Position numbers and translations under genes: made by a program
Notes under the pieces: model-generated
Seen by the model: the letters and a program-made list of their open reading frames with translations, nothing else
The model's database searches: none
What the model was told of the DNA's origin: nothing
Assembly: GCA_965371445.1 (NCBI GenBank)
Contig: CBDUYN010000031.1
Location: forward strand, 5,360 to 69,359
DNA: 64,000 bases
Direction: 5' to 3'
Source: DASWIG01 sp965371445
GTDB lineage: Bacteria > Acidobacteriota > Thermoanaerobaculia > Multivoradales > J023
Shown: one piece after another, positions 1 through 8,816 of the stretch
How positions within the stretch are numbered: the first letter of the stretch is position 1
Layout of the letters: each line of letters opens with the position of its first letter

Positions 1-252
1 GGCGAGGAGGCGCCACGCCATCGCCGGGAGCGTTTCCGCGTCGCCCGGCTCCACTGGATCGCCGGAGCGCCCGAAAAGGATCGGTTGACGATTCGAGTGA
101 GGCACTCGCCAAGCGTCGGCGAGTGCCGGGTCCGCCTTCAAGACGGTAAGGCCGAAGTCGAGCTCGCCGAGGCCGATCCCGGCATCGCACCTGGCCAGAC
201 GGCGGTCTTCTACGACGGCGACGAATGCCTCGGCGGCGGCACGATCCTGTAG
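1..252 (+). CDS. mnmA: tRNA 2-thiouridylase MnmA, C-terminal fragment
   Basis: The window opens inside this gene; only the last 83 residues are present. MnmA installs the 2-thio group on the wobble uridine of tRNAs for Lys, Glu and Gln using ATP and a sulfur relay. The visible part is its C-terminal beta-barrel: the stretch IAPGQTAVFYDGDECLGGG just before the stop is the family's usual ending (GQ-x-AVFYDG-x-x-C-LGGG-x-I). The catalytic cysteines and PP-loop lie upstream, outside the window. Identity rests on this tail alone but the motif is very characteristic. Confidence 0.88.
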   Translation, partial: GEEAPRHRRERFRVARLHWIAGAPEKDRLTIRVRHSPSVGECRVRLQDGKAEVELAEADPGIAPGQTAVFYDGDECLGGGTIL

Positions 253-262
253 GCCTGGCGTG

Positions 263-685
263 TCATCCCACCTCCAGGTGATAGAGCATCCAGTAGATCA
301 CGACACCGGTCACCGAGACGTAGAGCCAGATGGGCAAGGTGAAGCGGGCCAGCCGGCGGTGTCGTGAAAATTCCTCGCGCCAGGCACGATAAAGAGTCAC
401 GCCAGCCAGGAAAGGCACCGCCGCTGCCAGGACCGTGTGGGTCGCCAGGATGGTCAGGTAGACCGAACGGACCGTCCCCGTTCCCTGAAAGCGAACCGAG
501 CCCACTTGATAGTGGTAGAAGAGATAGGAGACGAGAAAGGCCACGGAACAGGCAAAAGCCGTCGTCATGGCGATCTTGTGGGCTGGCACCCGGCGATTCT
601 TGATGAGGGTAAAACCTGTCACGAGGCAGATCGCTGCCAGGCCGTTCAGAAACGCGTTCAGGGTCGGTAGAGCCGTCAGGTCCAT
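263..685 (-). CDS. DUF420 family membrane protein (CtaM/YozB-like)
   Basis: A 140-residue integral membrane protein with four predicted helices (about residues 10-28, 38-58, 75-97 and 115-136). It matches the DUF420 pattern: HKIAM at the second helix, SYLFYHY after it, a helix with LATHTVLA, and RFTLPIWLYVSVTG near the end. Bacillus members (YozB/CtaM) are needed for assembly of some haem-copper oxidases, so a role in respiratory oxidase maturation is possible here, though no oxidase genes are adjacent. The start is chosen at MDLTAL because GAGGAG sits eight bases upstream; the reading frame stays open further upstream without coding character. It is convergent with mnmA. Confidence 0.8.
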   Translation of the reverse strand: MDLTALPTLNAFLNGLAAICLVTGFTLIKNRRVPAHKIAMTTAFACSVAFLVSYLFYHYQVGSVRFQGTGTVRSVYLTILATHTVLAAAVPFLAGVTLYRAWREEFSRHRRLARFTLPIWLYVSVTGVVIYWMLYHLEVG

Positions 686-911
686 GGTGTAGCTCCTCGG
701 CGCCGCGGGCGCGAATGGTGGGTCGTGGTGACATCGCAGACCACACGGTGCTATGATAGAGCGCGAGCGAGGTCTTGGCACCCCGCCAACGATCCTTGGC
801 AGCCCGTACTGCCGGGGAGGTAGCATGCAGAACTCGAGTCCGTCACTTACAACGCGGCCTGTCCGAAGTACGCACGCCGGTGCGGCGCCGCTGTTGTTTG
901 GGGGTAGTCGA

Positions 912-1355
912 ATGAAGAGAGTCATCGTCGTCCTGGCCGCCGTCTCGATCCTGACCCTGTTCGACGCCGGCTTCAGCGCCGAGGCGGCGGGCGGCTACAA
1001 GGTCATCGTCAACCAGAACGTCCCGCTCTCCCAGCTCTCGAAGTCGGAGGTCCAGAAGATCATGATGAAGAAGACCTCCAAGTTCTCGGACGGGACGAGG
1101 GCGTCGCCGGTCGACCTGCAGCCGGATTCGTCCGTCCGCGAGGCCTTCTCGAAAGACGTCCTGGGGCGCTCCACCTCCGGCGTCAAGAACTTCTGGCAGC
1201 GGCAGATCTTCTCCGGCAAGAACGTCCCGCCGCCCGAGGTTTCGAGCGACGCCGAGGTCATTGCCTACGTCGGCTCGAATTCCGGGGGCCTCGGATACGT
1301 CTCGGAGGGGGCCCGGCTCAACGGCTCCGTCAAGCCCGTGGATCTCGTCGAATGA
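912..1355 (+). CDS. Secreted PstS-like phosphate-binding domain protein
   Basis: A 147-residue protein with a signal peptide (MKRVIVVLAAVSILTLF, cleavage near AEAAG). The mature part looks like a reduced type-2 periplasmic binding domain of the phosphate-binding (PstS-like) group: IVNQNVPLSQLSKSEVQKIM, a dependence on the word FSDG, then SVREAFSKDVLGRSTSGVKNFWQRQIFSG and a final segment GGLGYVSEGA. Stand-alone proteins of this size occur beside chemotaxis, kinase or phosphate genes; none is adjacent, so the ligand is unknown. The start is set at the signal peptide rather than at the upstream in-frame ATG at 753, because the intervening sequence does not look coding. Confidence 0.75.
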   Translation: MKRVIVVLAAVSILTLFDAGFSAEAAGGYKVIVNQNVPLSQLSKSEVQKIMMKKTSKFSDGTRASPVDLQPDSSVREAFSKDVLGRSTSGVKNFWQRQIFSGKNVPPPEVSSDAEVIAYVGSNSGGLGYVSEGARLNGSVKPVDLVE

Positions 1356-1383
1356 GCCTCCTGCCTCCCGTCTCCTCGGTCCC

Positions 1384-1584
1384 ATGAAACCCGTCGACCC
1401 GGCCGCCGACGTCAAGGCCACGATCCTCACCATCGTCGGCGACCAGCCGGACGGGAGCACCTACGACGAGATCTTGCGCGAGCTGGCCTTCCACCGCATG
1501 GTGGAGCATGGGCTCGGCGGTGACCGCAGCCGCAGGATCGGGACCGGCGAGATCCGCCGGCGCCTCAAGTCATGGCACGGCTGA
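1384..1584 (+). CDS. Putative antitoxin of a ParE/RelE-type pair
   Basis: A 66-residue charged protein that overlaps the following toxin gene by 13 bases, the usual antitoxin-toxin arrangement. It contains a predicted helical core (ADVKATILTIV, YDEILRELAFHRMVEHGL) and a basic C-terminus (RSRRIGTGEIRRRLKSWHG). It does not show a clear ribbon-helix-helix or Phd signature; its assignment rests on position, size and the neighbouring toxin. Start chosen at MKPVDP, which leaves a 28-base gap after the preceding gene. Confidence 0.6.
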   Translation: MKPVDPAADVKATILTIVGDQPDGSTYDEILRELAFHRMVEHGLGGDRSRRIGTGEIRRRLKSWHG

Positions 1585-1859
1585 GCTGGACGGCGGAGGC
1601 CGCCGCCACCGTCCGTGACGTCTACGCCTACATGGCGCGCGACCGTCCGGAGACCGCGCACCGCACGCTCGAGGCCATCCTCAACAAGGTCGACTCCTTG
1701 ACCGAGTACCCGGAGCTCGGTCAGCCCTACTGCTACGGAGCCGGCGCCGTCCGCGTCCTCTCCTACGGCAGCTTCAGGGTCGCCTACCTGCTCGAGGAGA
1801 GCGGCGACCTCCTCGTGCTGGGCATCTTTCACGGCCTGGTTTCCCTCCCTCCCTATTAG
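1572..1859 (+). CDS. ParE/RelE family toxin
   Basis: A 95-residue protein with the ParE/RelE fold pattern: LSWTAEAAATVRDVYAYMARD (first helix pair), ETAHRTLEAILNKVDSLTEYPELG (central helix with the typical L-x-x-x-P-x-x-G), then VRVLSYGSFRVAYLLEESGDLLVLGIFHG, which corresponds to the RV-x-Y-x-DRGVLVLRVFHG strand pattern. ParE-like members poison gyrase; RelE-like ones cut mRNA on the ribosome. Sequence here is closer to ParE. Probably co-transcribed with and neutralised by the overlapping upstream gene. Confidence 0.85.
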   Translation: MARLSWTAEAAATVRDVYAYMARDRPETAHRTLEAILNKVDSLTEYPELGQPYCYGAGAVRVLSYGSFRVAYLLEESGDLLVLGIFHGLVSLPPY

Positions 1860-1921
1860 ACTGTGGCACGTCAGATGGTGCGCAGCCGGACGGCGGCAAA
1901 CGACGCGACGAGGAGCGAGCG

Positions 1922-4279
1922 ATGAAGATCGTTTCGATTGGCGGAGGCCCGGCGGGCCTCTATTTCGGCATCCTGATGAAGAAGCTTGAGCCACGGTGCG
2001 AGATCACCGTCTACGAACGCAACAAGAGCGACGACACCTTCGGCTGGGGCGTGGTTTTTTCCGACGAGACCCTGGGCCAGTTCGAGGCGGCCGATCCCGA
2101 AAGCTACGCCGCGATCACGGCGAGCTTCAAGTACTGGCGCGACGTCGAGACCTTCTACCGCGGCACGCGGACGGTCTCGACCGGCCACGGATTCGCCGCC
2201 CTGTCGCGCCGGCACCTGCTCGAGATCCTCCACGAGCGTTGCCGCGCGCTCGGCGTCGAGCTCCTCTTCGAGCACGAGGTCACGGACCCCAAGGCGCACA
2301 CCGGCGCGGACCTCGTGCTCGGCGCCGACGGCGTGAGCTCCCTGGTGCGCGAGCGCTGGGCCGAGCACTTCCGTCCGCACCTCGACCACCGGGCGTGCCG
2401 CTTCTGCTGGCTCGGCACCACGAAGCCCCTCTCGGCCTTCACCTTCATCTTCCAGCCGTCGCCTCACGGCCTCTTCCAGGTCCACGCCTACCCGTTCGAG
2501 GGGGGGCTTTCGACCTGGATCGTCGAGTGCCGCGACGAGGTCTGGCGCCGGGCCGGGCTAGAGCAGGCAAGCGAGGAGGAGACCGTCGCTTTCTGCGAGG
2601 AGCTTTTTCGCGACCACCTGGACGGGCATCGCCTGTTGACCAACCGTTCGCTCTGGCGCGTTTTCCCGACGGTGCGATGCGAGAGCTGGCATCACGAGAA
2701 CGTCGTCCTGATGGGCGACGCGGCCCACACCGCGCATTTTTCGATCGGCTCGGGCACCAAGCTCGCCATGGAGGACGCGATCGCGCTCGCCGGCGCGTTT
2801 CGCGACCACGGCACCAGCGACGTCCCCAGGGTCCTCGCGGCCTACGAGGACGCGCGCCGCGTCGATGTCTTGAAGACCCAGAAGGCCGCCCAGACGAGCC
2901 TCGAATGGTTCGAGAATTCGGCCCGCTACATGCGTCAGCCTCCCATACAGCTCGCCTTCAACCTGATGACCCGCTCGAAGCGGATCACCTACGACAACCT
3001 CCGCGAGCGCGATCCGCGGCTGGTCGACGGGGTCGCTCGTTGGTACCAGGAGGACCAGGCCGCGTATGGGGCCGCCAGCCTAGCCACGGCTTCGCCGCCG
3101 ATGTTCACCCCCTACACTCTCCGGGGCTTGAAGCTACGCAACCGTGTCGTTCTGAGCCCCATGTGCCAGTACTCGGCCGTCGATGGCGAGGTGGGCGACT
3201 GGCACCTCGTCCATCTCGGGAGCCGTGCCGTGGGCGGCGCCGGGCTCCTTGTCACCGAGATGACCGACGTTGTGGCCGACGGACGGATCACACACGGCTG
3301 TGCCGGGATGTACGACCGCCGCCATGTCGCGGCCTGGAAGCGCATCGTCGAGTTCGTCCACGCCTCTTCGGAGGCAAGAATCGCCGTCCAGCTGGCCCAC
3401 GCCGGCCGCAAGGGATCGGTCGCCCACCCCTGGGAAGGCGACGACGTCCCTCTGAGCGCCGCGGAAGGGGCCTGGACGACGATGGCGCCCTCGGCCGTGG
3501 CGTTTCACCCTCATTGGCCGGTGCCCCGGGAGATGGATCGCGGCGACATGGACCGGGTGGTGGGTGCCTTCGTCCAGGCGACGGCTTGGGCCGAGGAGGC
3601 CGGGTTCGACATGGTCGAGGTCCACATGGCCCACGGTTACCTTCTCTCCAGCTTCCTCTCGCCGCTTGCGAACCTTCGCGTCGACGAATACGGCGGCAGC
3701 CTCGAGAACCGCCTCCGCTTCCCTCTGGAGGTCTTCTCGGCCGTGCGTGCGGCCTGGCCCGGGGAGAAACCCATGGCGGTGCGCATCTCGGCGAGCGACT
3801 GGATGACGGACGGCACCGGGACGACGATCGAGGAGTCGGTCGAGGTGGCGAGGCGTTTGAAGGCGGCGGGGTGCGACCTCGTCGACGTCTCTTCGGCGGG
3901 CAACTCGCCCGATTCGGAGGTCGGCTACGGACGTATGTACCAGGTCCCGTTCGCCGAGCGGATCCGTTACGAGGCCGAGGTGCCGGTGATGGCGGTGGGT
4001 GCGATCCTGGGGGCGGACCATGCCAACACGGTCCTCGCCGCGGGCCGCGCCGACCTCGTCGCCATGGCGCGTCCGCACCTGCACGACCCCTACCTGACGC
4101 TCCACGCCGCCGAGCGCTACGAGGTGGACGAACGGGCCTGGCCCGGACAGTACCTGCCGGGCAAGCCCCGTCCGAAGGTGGAGGGCCAGGAAGGTGTACC
4201 GCATCTTTTTAGCCTCGGGCGTCAGCCCGTGGAGACGGTCTTGTCCGCCGCCTCGGGTGTGCTAGGATCTCGCCGCTAA
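1922..4279 (+). CDS. Bifunctional aryl-CoA monooxygenase/reductase (2-aminobenzoyl-CoA or salicylyl-CoA type)
   Basis: A 785-residue fusion. Residues 1 to about 375 are a flavoprotein monooxygenase: N-terminal dinucleotide fold IGGGPAGLYFGILMKK, and GDAAHTAHFSIGSGTKLAMEDA for the second FAD motif. From residue 394 (MFTPYTLRGLKLRNRVVLSP) the protein is an old-yellow-enzyme FMN reductase (HLGSRAVGGAGLLVTEMT, HMAHGYLLSSFLSPLAN-x-R-x-DEYGGS, ENRLRFPLEV). This exact domain order is that of 2-aminobenzoyl-CoA monooxygenase/reductase and its salicylyl-CoA relatives, which hydroxylate and then reduce a CoA-activated aromatic ring aerobically. No CoA ligase or beta-oxidation genes are next to it here. 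Start has no obvious better alternative; it directly follows the toxin gene by 62 bases. Confidence 0.9.
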   Translation: MKIVSIGGGPAGLYFGILMKKLEPRCEITVYERNKSDDTFGWGVVFSDETLGQFEAADPESYAAITASFKYWRDVETFYRGTRTVSTGHGFAALSRRHLLEILHERCRALGVELLFEHEVTDPKAHTGADLVLGADGVSSLVRERWAEHFRPHLDHRACRFCWLGTTKPLSAFTFIFQPSPHGLFQVHAYPFEGGLSTWIVECRDEVWRRAGLEQASEEETVAFCEELFRDHLDGHRLLTNRSLWRVFPTVRCESWHHENVVLMGDAAHTAHFSIGSGTKLAMEDAIALAGAFRDHGTSDVPRVLAAYEDARRVDVLKTQKAAQTSLEWFENSARYMRQPPIQLAFNLMTRSKRITYDNLRERDPRLVDGVARWYQEDQAAYGAASLATASPPMFTPYTLRGLKLRNRVVLSPMCQYSAVDGEVGDWHLVHLGSRAVGGAGLLVTEMTDVVADGRITHGCAGMYDRRHVAAWKRIVEFVHASSEARIAVQLAHAGRKGSVAHPWEGDDVPLSAAEGAWTTMAPSAVAFHPHWPVPREMDRGDMDRVVGAFVQATAWAEEAGFDMVEVHMAHGYLLSSFLSPLANLRVDEYGGSLENRLRFPLEVFSAVRAAWPGEKPMAVRISASDWMTDGTGTTIEESVEVARRLKAAGCDLVDVSSAGNSPDSEVGYGRMYQVPFAERIRYEAEVPVMAVGAILGADHANTVLAAGRADLVAMARPHLHDPYLTLHAAERYEVDERAWPGQYLPGKPRPKVEGQEGVPHLFSLGRQPVETVLSAASGVLGSRR
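4241..4268 (+). promoter_or_regulatory. Candidate promoter for the TonB receptor gene
   Basis: TTGTCC (4241-4246), a 16-base spacer and TAGGAT (4263-4268) resemble a sigma-70 promoter. It overlaps the last codons of the preceding gene and lies about 105 bases before the receptor start, leaving room for a short leader. Hexamers are imperfect, so this is tentative. Confidence 0.35.
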
Positions 4280-4373
4280 CTCGAGCCCATGGTCAGCACT
4301 CTGCGGCGCGACCCCAACCCGGAGCGGACCGCGCGGCATTCTTGATTTGAACGGACTCAGGAAAGGACACCCA

Positions 4374-6584
4374 ATGTTTGAGAAGCTGCACAAGACCTTG
4401 TGGATCGCCCTGTTCGCCTTCCTGCTGCTGACCCCGGCTTTGGTGGCGCAGGACGAAGAGGAGCCGAAGACCGAAGAACCCGTCGACGTGGTCTCGGAGA
4501 TCATCGTCGTCACGGCTTCACGGACCGAGCAGTCGCTGCACGAGGTGCCGAGCGCGCTCTCCGTGGTGACCGCGGAAGAGCTCGAGACGGCGCCGGTCGA
4601 CGACATCGGCGACATGCTGCGCAACGTCCCGGGCCTGAACGTCACCCAGGCCAGCGCCCGCGACATCCAGGTCTCGTCGCGCAGCGCGACCTCGACGCTG
4701 GCCACCGACACGCTGGTCATGCTCGACGGCCGGACCCTCTACCTCGACTTTTTTGGCTTCGTCATGTGGGACTACATGCCGGTCAGCACCCAGGAGATCA
4801 AGCAGATCGAGGTGGTGCGCGGTCCCGGTAGCGCGGTCTGGGGTGCCAACGCCATGAACGGCGTGATCAACGTCATCACCAAGACGCCCAGAGAGATGGC
4901 CGGCACCAGCGTCGTCGCCGGTGTCGGGGACTTCGACACCCTCTACGGCAGCCTCACCCACGCCGGCGCCAGCGGAAAAGCCGGCTACAAGCTTTCCGTG
5001 GGCTTTTACGAGCAGGATCCCTACCCGCGGCCGACCGGCGTCATCCCCGGCACCGAGCTGACCAATCCGCCCTTTGGTACGCCCTACCCGAATTTCTTGA
5101 ACCAGGGTACGGAGCAGCCCAAGGTCGACCTGCGTATCGACTACGACACCTCCGCCGACACCACGTTGTCCTTTAGCGCGGGCTACGCCGGGACCGACGG
5201 CATCGTCCACACCGGCATCGGCCCGTTCGGCATCGAGAGCGGCGCCAACCTCTCCTACTTCAAGTCCTCATGGCGCCGGCGCGCCATGCAGCTCACCTTC
5301 TTCGTCAACGCGCTGGACGGCGAGGCCCCGAACCTGCTGACCGTCGGCCCGGACGGCCTGCCGCTGCAGCTCGGCTTCCAGTCGGAGACCTACGACCTCG
5401 ACTTCTCGAACACCGCGGTGATCGGCGAGAGCCACATCTTCACCTACGGCCTGCGGGCCCGGCACAACGCTTTTGACCTGACGATCGCCCCGGGCGGCGA
5501 CAACCGCGACGAGCTTGGCTTTTTCCTCCAGGACGAGATCCTGATCGGCGACAAGACGCGCTGGCTCCTCGGCGCCCGTATCGACGACATGGACCCGATC
5601 GACACCGTGGTCTCGCCGCGCACGAGCCTCTTGTACTCGCCCAGTCCCGACCACACCTTCCGCTTCTCCTACAACCAGGCCTACAGGGCGCCGTCGGTGA
5701 TCAACAACTTCCTCGACATCGTGATCGTCAGCCAGATCGGACCGGTGGCCCCGGGATTCCCGCCCGGCATCCCGATCGATCCGAACCAGGTCCTCGCCGG
5801 CCTCGTCGCGGCCGGGTTGGCGCCTCCCGGCGTCCCCTGCCAGTTCGTGTTGAGCGCCTGCGATCCCTTCTTCTACTCCATCTTCCCGACCAACGCGGTG
5901 GGCAACCCGGACCTCGACGAGGAGGCCATGGAGGCTTTCGAGGTGGGCTACGTCGGCACCTTCGGTTCGACGACCGTCTCGGTCGCCGCCTACCGCAACG
6001 ACCTCGAAGACTCGACGGACTTCTTCCAGTCCGGCGCCTACACCTCGACGAATCCGCCGTCGAACTGGCCGCTCACGCTCGCGGGTCCCGTCCCGATCCC
6101 CATTTTTCCGCCGCAGCTCGACGGCCTCCTGGCCTCGGAGTTCAGCTACCGCAACGTCGGCAAGCTCGTCAACGAGGGGATCGAGCTGTCGATCAAAGCC
6201 CGTCCGTCGCCGGAGTGGAGCTTTTTCGCCAACTACACCTACCAGCAGGACCCGGAGGTCACCGGGATCCCGGAGGACGAGGTCAACCTGCCGCCGAACA
6301 ACCGCTTCAACGTCGGTTTGGCCTACGACGGCGGCCGCTTCTTCGTCAACGGCAACGTCAACTACACCGACAGCGCTTTCTGGACCGACGTCCTCGACTC
6401 CCGCTTCTGGGGAACGACGGAGGACTTCACGCTCGTCAACCTGAGCCTCGGATTCCGCTTCGCCCAGGACAAGGTCACGCTCGTTTTCATTGGCACGAAC
6501 CTGACCGACGAGGACTTTCAGGCGCACATCTTCGGCGACGTCATTCCGCAGAAGATCACCGGCGAGCTGCGCTTCCGCTTCTAG
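4374..6584 (+). CDS. TonB-dependent outer membrane receptor
   Basis: A 736-residue receptor. A signal peptide (LWIALFAFLLLTPALVAQ) is followed by an acidic linker and the TonB box-like EIIVVTASRTEQSL. The plug domain shows VPSALSVVTAEELE, DIGDMLRNVPGLNV and the highly typical VVRGPGSAVWGANAMNGVIN. The remainder alternates short beta strands and ends in an aromatic outer-membrane signal (GELRFRF). Such receptors import siderophores, cobalamin or other scarce ligands using proton motive force. A Cys pair near residue 490 may bridge an external loop. The ligand is not evident; the neighbouring aromatic catabolism genes make an organic substrate conceivable. Start at MFEKLH is favoured by AGGAAAGG eight bases upstream; an in-frame ATG nine codons earlier lacks a ribosome site. 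Confidence 0.93.
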   Translation: MFEKLHKTLWIALFAFLLLTPALVAQDEEEPKTEEPVDVVSEIIVVTASRTEQSLHEVPSALSVVTAEELETAPVDDIGDMLRNVPGLNVTQASARDIQVSSRSATSTLATDTLVMLDGRTLYLDFFGFVMWDYMPVSTQEIKQIEVVRGPGSAVWGANAMNGVINVITKTPREMAGTSVVAGVGDFDTLYGSLTHAGASGKAGYKLSVGFYEQDPYPRPTGVIPGTELTNPPFGTPYPNFLNQGTEQPKVDLRIDYDTSADTTLSFSAGYAGTDGIVHTGIGPFGIESGANLSYFKSSWRRRAMQLTFFVNALDGEAPNLLTVGPDGLPLQLGFQSETYDLDFSNTAVIGESHIFTYGLRARHNAFDLTIAPGGDNRDELGFFLQDEILIGDKTRWLLGARIDDMDPIDTVVSPRTSLLYSPSPDHTFRFSYNQAYRAPSVINNFLDIVIVSQIGPVAPGFPPGIPIDPNQVLAGLVAAGLAPPGVPCQFVLSACDPFFYSIFPTNAVGNPDLDEEAMEAFEVGYVGTFGSTTVSVAAYRNDLEDSTDFFQSGAYTSTNPPSNWPLTLAGPVPIPIFPPQLDGLLASEFSYRNVGKLVNEGIELSIKARPSPEWSFFANYTYQQDPEVTGIPEDEVNLPPNNRFNVGLAYDGGRFFVNGNVNYTDSAFWTDVLDSRFWGTTEDFTLVNLSLGFRFAQDKVTLVFIGTNLTDEDFQAHIFGDVIPQKITGELRFRF

Positions 6585-6602
6585 GGGAGCGGCTGAAATG
6601 CC

Positions 6603-6623
6603 CCGGCGGACTTCGTCCGCCGG
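6603..6623 (+). terminator. Intercistronic GC hairpin after the TonB receptor gene
   Basis: CCGGCGGA, loop CTTCG, TCCGCCGG forms an 8-bp perfect hairpin 18 bases after the receptor stop. There is no U-tract, so it may stabilise the 3' end or attenuate rather than terminate fully. Confidence 0.4.
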
Positions 6624-6648
6624 AAGGCTTGTCACCGCAGGAGAGCCG

Positions 6649-7515
6649 ATGAAGCCAGCACCCTTTCGCTACTATGCTCCCGACTCGATCGATGAGGCCG
6701 TCCACCTCCTCGCCGAGCACGGCGACGAGGCCAAGGTCCTCGCCGGGGGCCAGAGCCTGATCCCGGCGATGAACTTCCGCCTCGCGCAGCCGGCGGTCCT
6801 GATCGACCTCGGACGGATCGGCGAGCTCGCCTATCTCCGCGCGGACGGGGACAGCCTCGCGATCGGCGCCATGACGCGCCAGCGCGAGGTCGAGCGAAGC
6901 GACCTGGTCGCACGATTGACGCCTCTCATCCACCAGACGATGCCGCTCATAGCCCATCCGCAGATCCGCAACCAGGGGACTTTTGGCGGCTCGATCGCCC
7001 ACGCCGATCCGTCCGCGGAGCTGCCGGCCGTAGCCGTGGCCACCCACGTCGCCTGCCGGATCCGCAGCGTCCGCGGCGAGCGCACGGTCGGCGCGGCGGA
7101 TTTCTTCACCGACTTGTTCGAGACCGTCCTCGAGCCGGACGAGCTCCTCGTCGAGGTGGCGGTGCCGGCGGTCAAACCGCGCACCGGCACGGCGTTCCAG
7201 GAGGTGGCCCGACGCCACGGCGACTACGCCCTCGTCGGGGTGGCGGCGACGGTCGTGCTCGATGGCGACGGGCGCTGCGAGGACGCGCGGATCGTCCTGA
7301 TGAGCGTCGGCCCGGGGCCGGTGGCGGCGGTGAAGGCACGCCAGGTGCTTCTTGGCCAGGCGCCGGACGAGAAGCTCGTCGCCGAGGCCGCGAGGATCGC
7401 CGCGCAAGAAGACATCGATCCGCCGGGCGACATCCACGCCTCGGTGCCCTACCGTCGGCGGCTGGCCGAGGTCCTGACCCGCAGGGCCTTGACGGCGGCG
7501 CTCGCGGCGGTTTAG
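6649..7515 (+). CDS. FAD-binding (medium) subunit of a molybdenum hydroxylase (CoxM/xanthine dehydrogenase family)
   Basis: A 288-residue protein with the family signatures: PFRYYAPDSIDEAVHLLAEHG at the start, LAGGQSLIPAMNFRLAQPAVLIDL for FAD binding, IAHPQIRNQGTFGGSIAHADPSAELPA for the second FAD loop, and a C-terminal helical domain (VPYRRRLAEVLTRRAL). In complete enzymes it passes electrons between the molybdopterin large subunit and the 2Fe-2S subunit and onward to an acceptor. Neither of those partners is adjacent, so this is an orphan or works with subunits encoded elsewhere. Start ATG has AGGAGA seven bases upstream. Confidence 0.9.
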   Translation: MKPAPFRYYAPDSIDEAVHLLAEHGDEAKVLAGGQSLIPAMNFRLAQPAVLIDLGRIGELAYLRADGDSLAIGAMTRQREVERSDLVARLTPLIHQTMPLIAHPQIRNQGTFGGSIAHADPSAELPAVAVATHVACRIRSVRGERTVGAADFFTDLFETVLEPDELLVEVAVPAVKPRTGTAFQEVARRHGDYALVGVAATVVLDGDGRCEDARIVLMSVGPGPVAAVKARQVLLGQAPDEKLVAEAARIAAQEDIDPPGDIHASVPYRRRLAEVLTRRALTAALAAV

Positions 7516-7552
7516 GTAAGAATCCAATGAAACACAAAAGAGGAGGAAGGCC

Positions 7553-8335
7553 GTGAAGCCTTACGATCTTTCCCAGCCCTTGAACCAGGACGTTCCGTTC
7601 TGGCCGTATTACCCGCCCTTCGAGGTGAAGTACATCAAGCGCAAGGCCGAGCACGGCGTGAACGCGCAATACATCATGACCTCGAACCACATGGGAACCC
7701 ACCTCGACGCACCGCGCCACTTCGTCACCAACGGCATGACGATCGACCAGATCCCCATGGAGTGGCTCTATGGTCCAGGCGTCATCGTCGACCTGAGAGA
7801 CGAGATGGACGAGCTCGCCGTCTATACGCCCGAGATGATCGAGGCACGCGTCGAGATCAAGGAAGGCGACATCCTTTTTCTCCACACCGGCTGGCACCGC
7901 TACGCCCAGTTCGGCGAGGAGGCCGACGAGGAGAAATACATCCATCGCCACCCGGGCGCCCATCCGGTGATGGTCGAGTGGCTGCTGGAGAAAAAGATTC
8001 ACATCTGGGGCGTCGACGAGGTGTCGACCGACCATCCCATGAACCTGCCGATCGGACGCTTCCTCGGCAAGGGGATGCACGGTCACTGCGACCGCGTCGA
8101 GAAGGCGTGCCGGGAGAAGTTCGGCGACCGGATGGACGAGCTTTTCCCTGACGAGGCCTACCAGCTGACGCACAACGCGCTTTTCCCGCACAACTGCATG
8201 CACGTCGAGAACTTGGGCGGCGACATTGCGGCGCCGGAGCTGCAGAACAAGCGGTTGACGCTGGGCGTCTTTCCGTGGAAGTTCAAGGGCGGCGAGGCGG
8301 CGTTTTGCCGGGCGGTGGCGTTCGTCGAGGAGTGA
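7553..8335 (+). CDS. Cyclase family metal-dependent hydrolase (kynurenine formamidase-like)
   Basis: A 260-residue protein of the cyclase/KynB family. The metal-binding signature is visible as NHMGTHLDAPRHF, followed by DQIPMEWLYGPGVIVDLRD, and GDILFLHTGWHRY in the second half, with VDEVSTDHPMN near the expected active site. Family members hydrolyse N-formylkynurenine or cyclic amides/isatin. With an aminobenzoyl-CoA monooxygenase-type gene upstream, a role in tryptophan/anthranilate breakdown is attractive but unproven. It starts with GTG preceded by a strong AGGAGGAAGG; 37 bases separate it from the FAD subunit gene, so the two are probably one transcript. Confidence 0.85.
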   Translation: MKPYDLSQPLNQDVPFWPYYPPFEVKYIKRKAEHGVNAQYIMTSNHMGTHLDAPRHFVTNGMTIDQIPMEWLYGPGVIVDLRDEMDELAVYTPEMIEARVEIKEGDILFLHTGWHRYAQFGEEADEEKYIHRHPGAHPVMVEWLLEKKIHIWGVDEVSTDHPMNLPIGRFLGKGMHGHCDRVEKACREKFGDRMDELFPDEAYQLTHNALFPHNCMHVENLGGDIAAPELQNKRLTLGVFPWKFKGGEAAFCRAVAFVEE

Positions 8336-8337
8336 GC

Positions 8338-8815
8338 CGACGGCGGGCCGGAGGACCCGCTTCACCGGCGTCGTCCTCGTGAGCCAAAACGGCGCCAGGG
8401 CTTTCGAGCTGGAGATGGGCGACAGTCTGACCGTCCTCTACCGGCGACGGTGCCGCTTGTTCCTCGCAAGCGGCCGTCTCGGCATTTTGAGCTTGAAAAT
8501 CGCCTTGAATTCCGGTTTCGGGGCCACCTTCGAGCGTCTTGTTGCCTTCGGTTCCGGCTTCGACCGGGGAGGGGAGCGTCGCTTCGCCTTAGGTTCCGGG
8601 TTCGAGCGCGACGCCGGCCGCCGCCTCGTCTTGGATTCCGGGCTCGGCGCTCGGCGTCGCCACCGCGTCGCTCTCGGCCTGGGGCTCGACCGCCTCGCCG
8701 GGTAGCGGCTGGGCCGCCGCCTCTTGCGTGGGAAGCGGAAGCGCGGTCTTCTCCTCTTCCAGCTCGTTCATCCGGGCTTCCTGCTCGGCGGCCTCCTTCG
8801 CCAGCTGGGGCCGCC
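8338..8815 (-). pseudogene. Remnant of an Ala/Glu/Pro-rich protein tail
   Basis: On the minus strand from about 8815 the frame reads QLAKEAAEQEARMNELEEEK followed by a low-complexity A/E/P-rich segment with a repeated PGIQDE/TGIQGD-like motif. The frame meets a TAA near 8589 but then stays open, with the same composition, for another 80 codons to about 8340. This looks like the C-terminal part of a longer protein that has lost its 5' end and acquired a stop. No family is recognised. The 5' break abuts another fragment in the opposite orientation. Confidence 0.4.
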
Positions 8816-8816
8816 T

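Noticed and set aside
8379..8705. Plus-strand GSG/RR-rich open frame near 8.4-8.7 kb
   Set aside because: It is antisense to an A/E/P-rich segment and contains only low-complexity repeats. No start signal or homology supports it.
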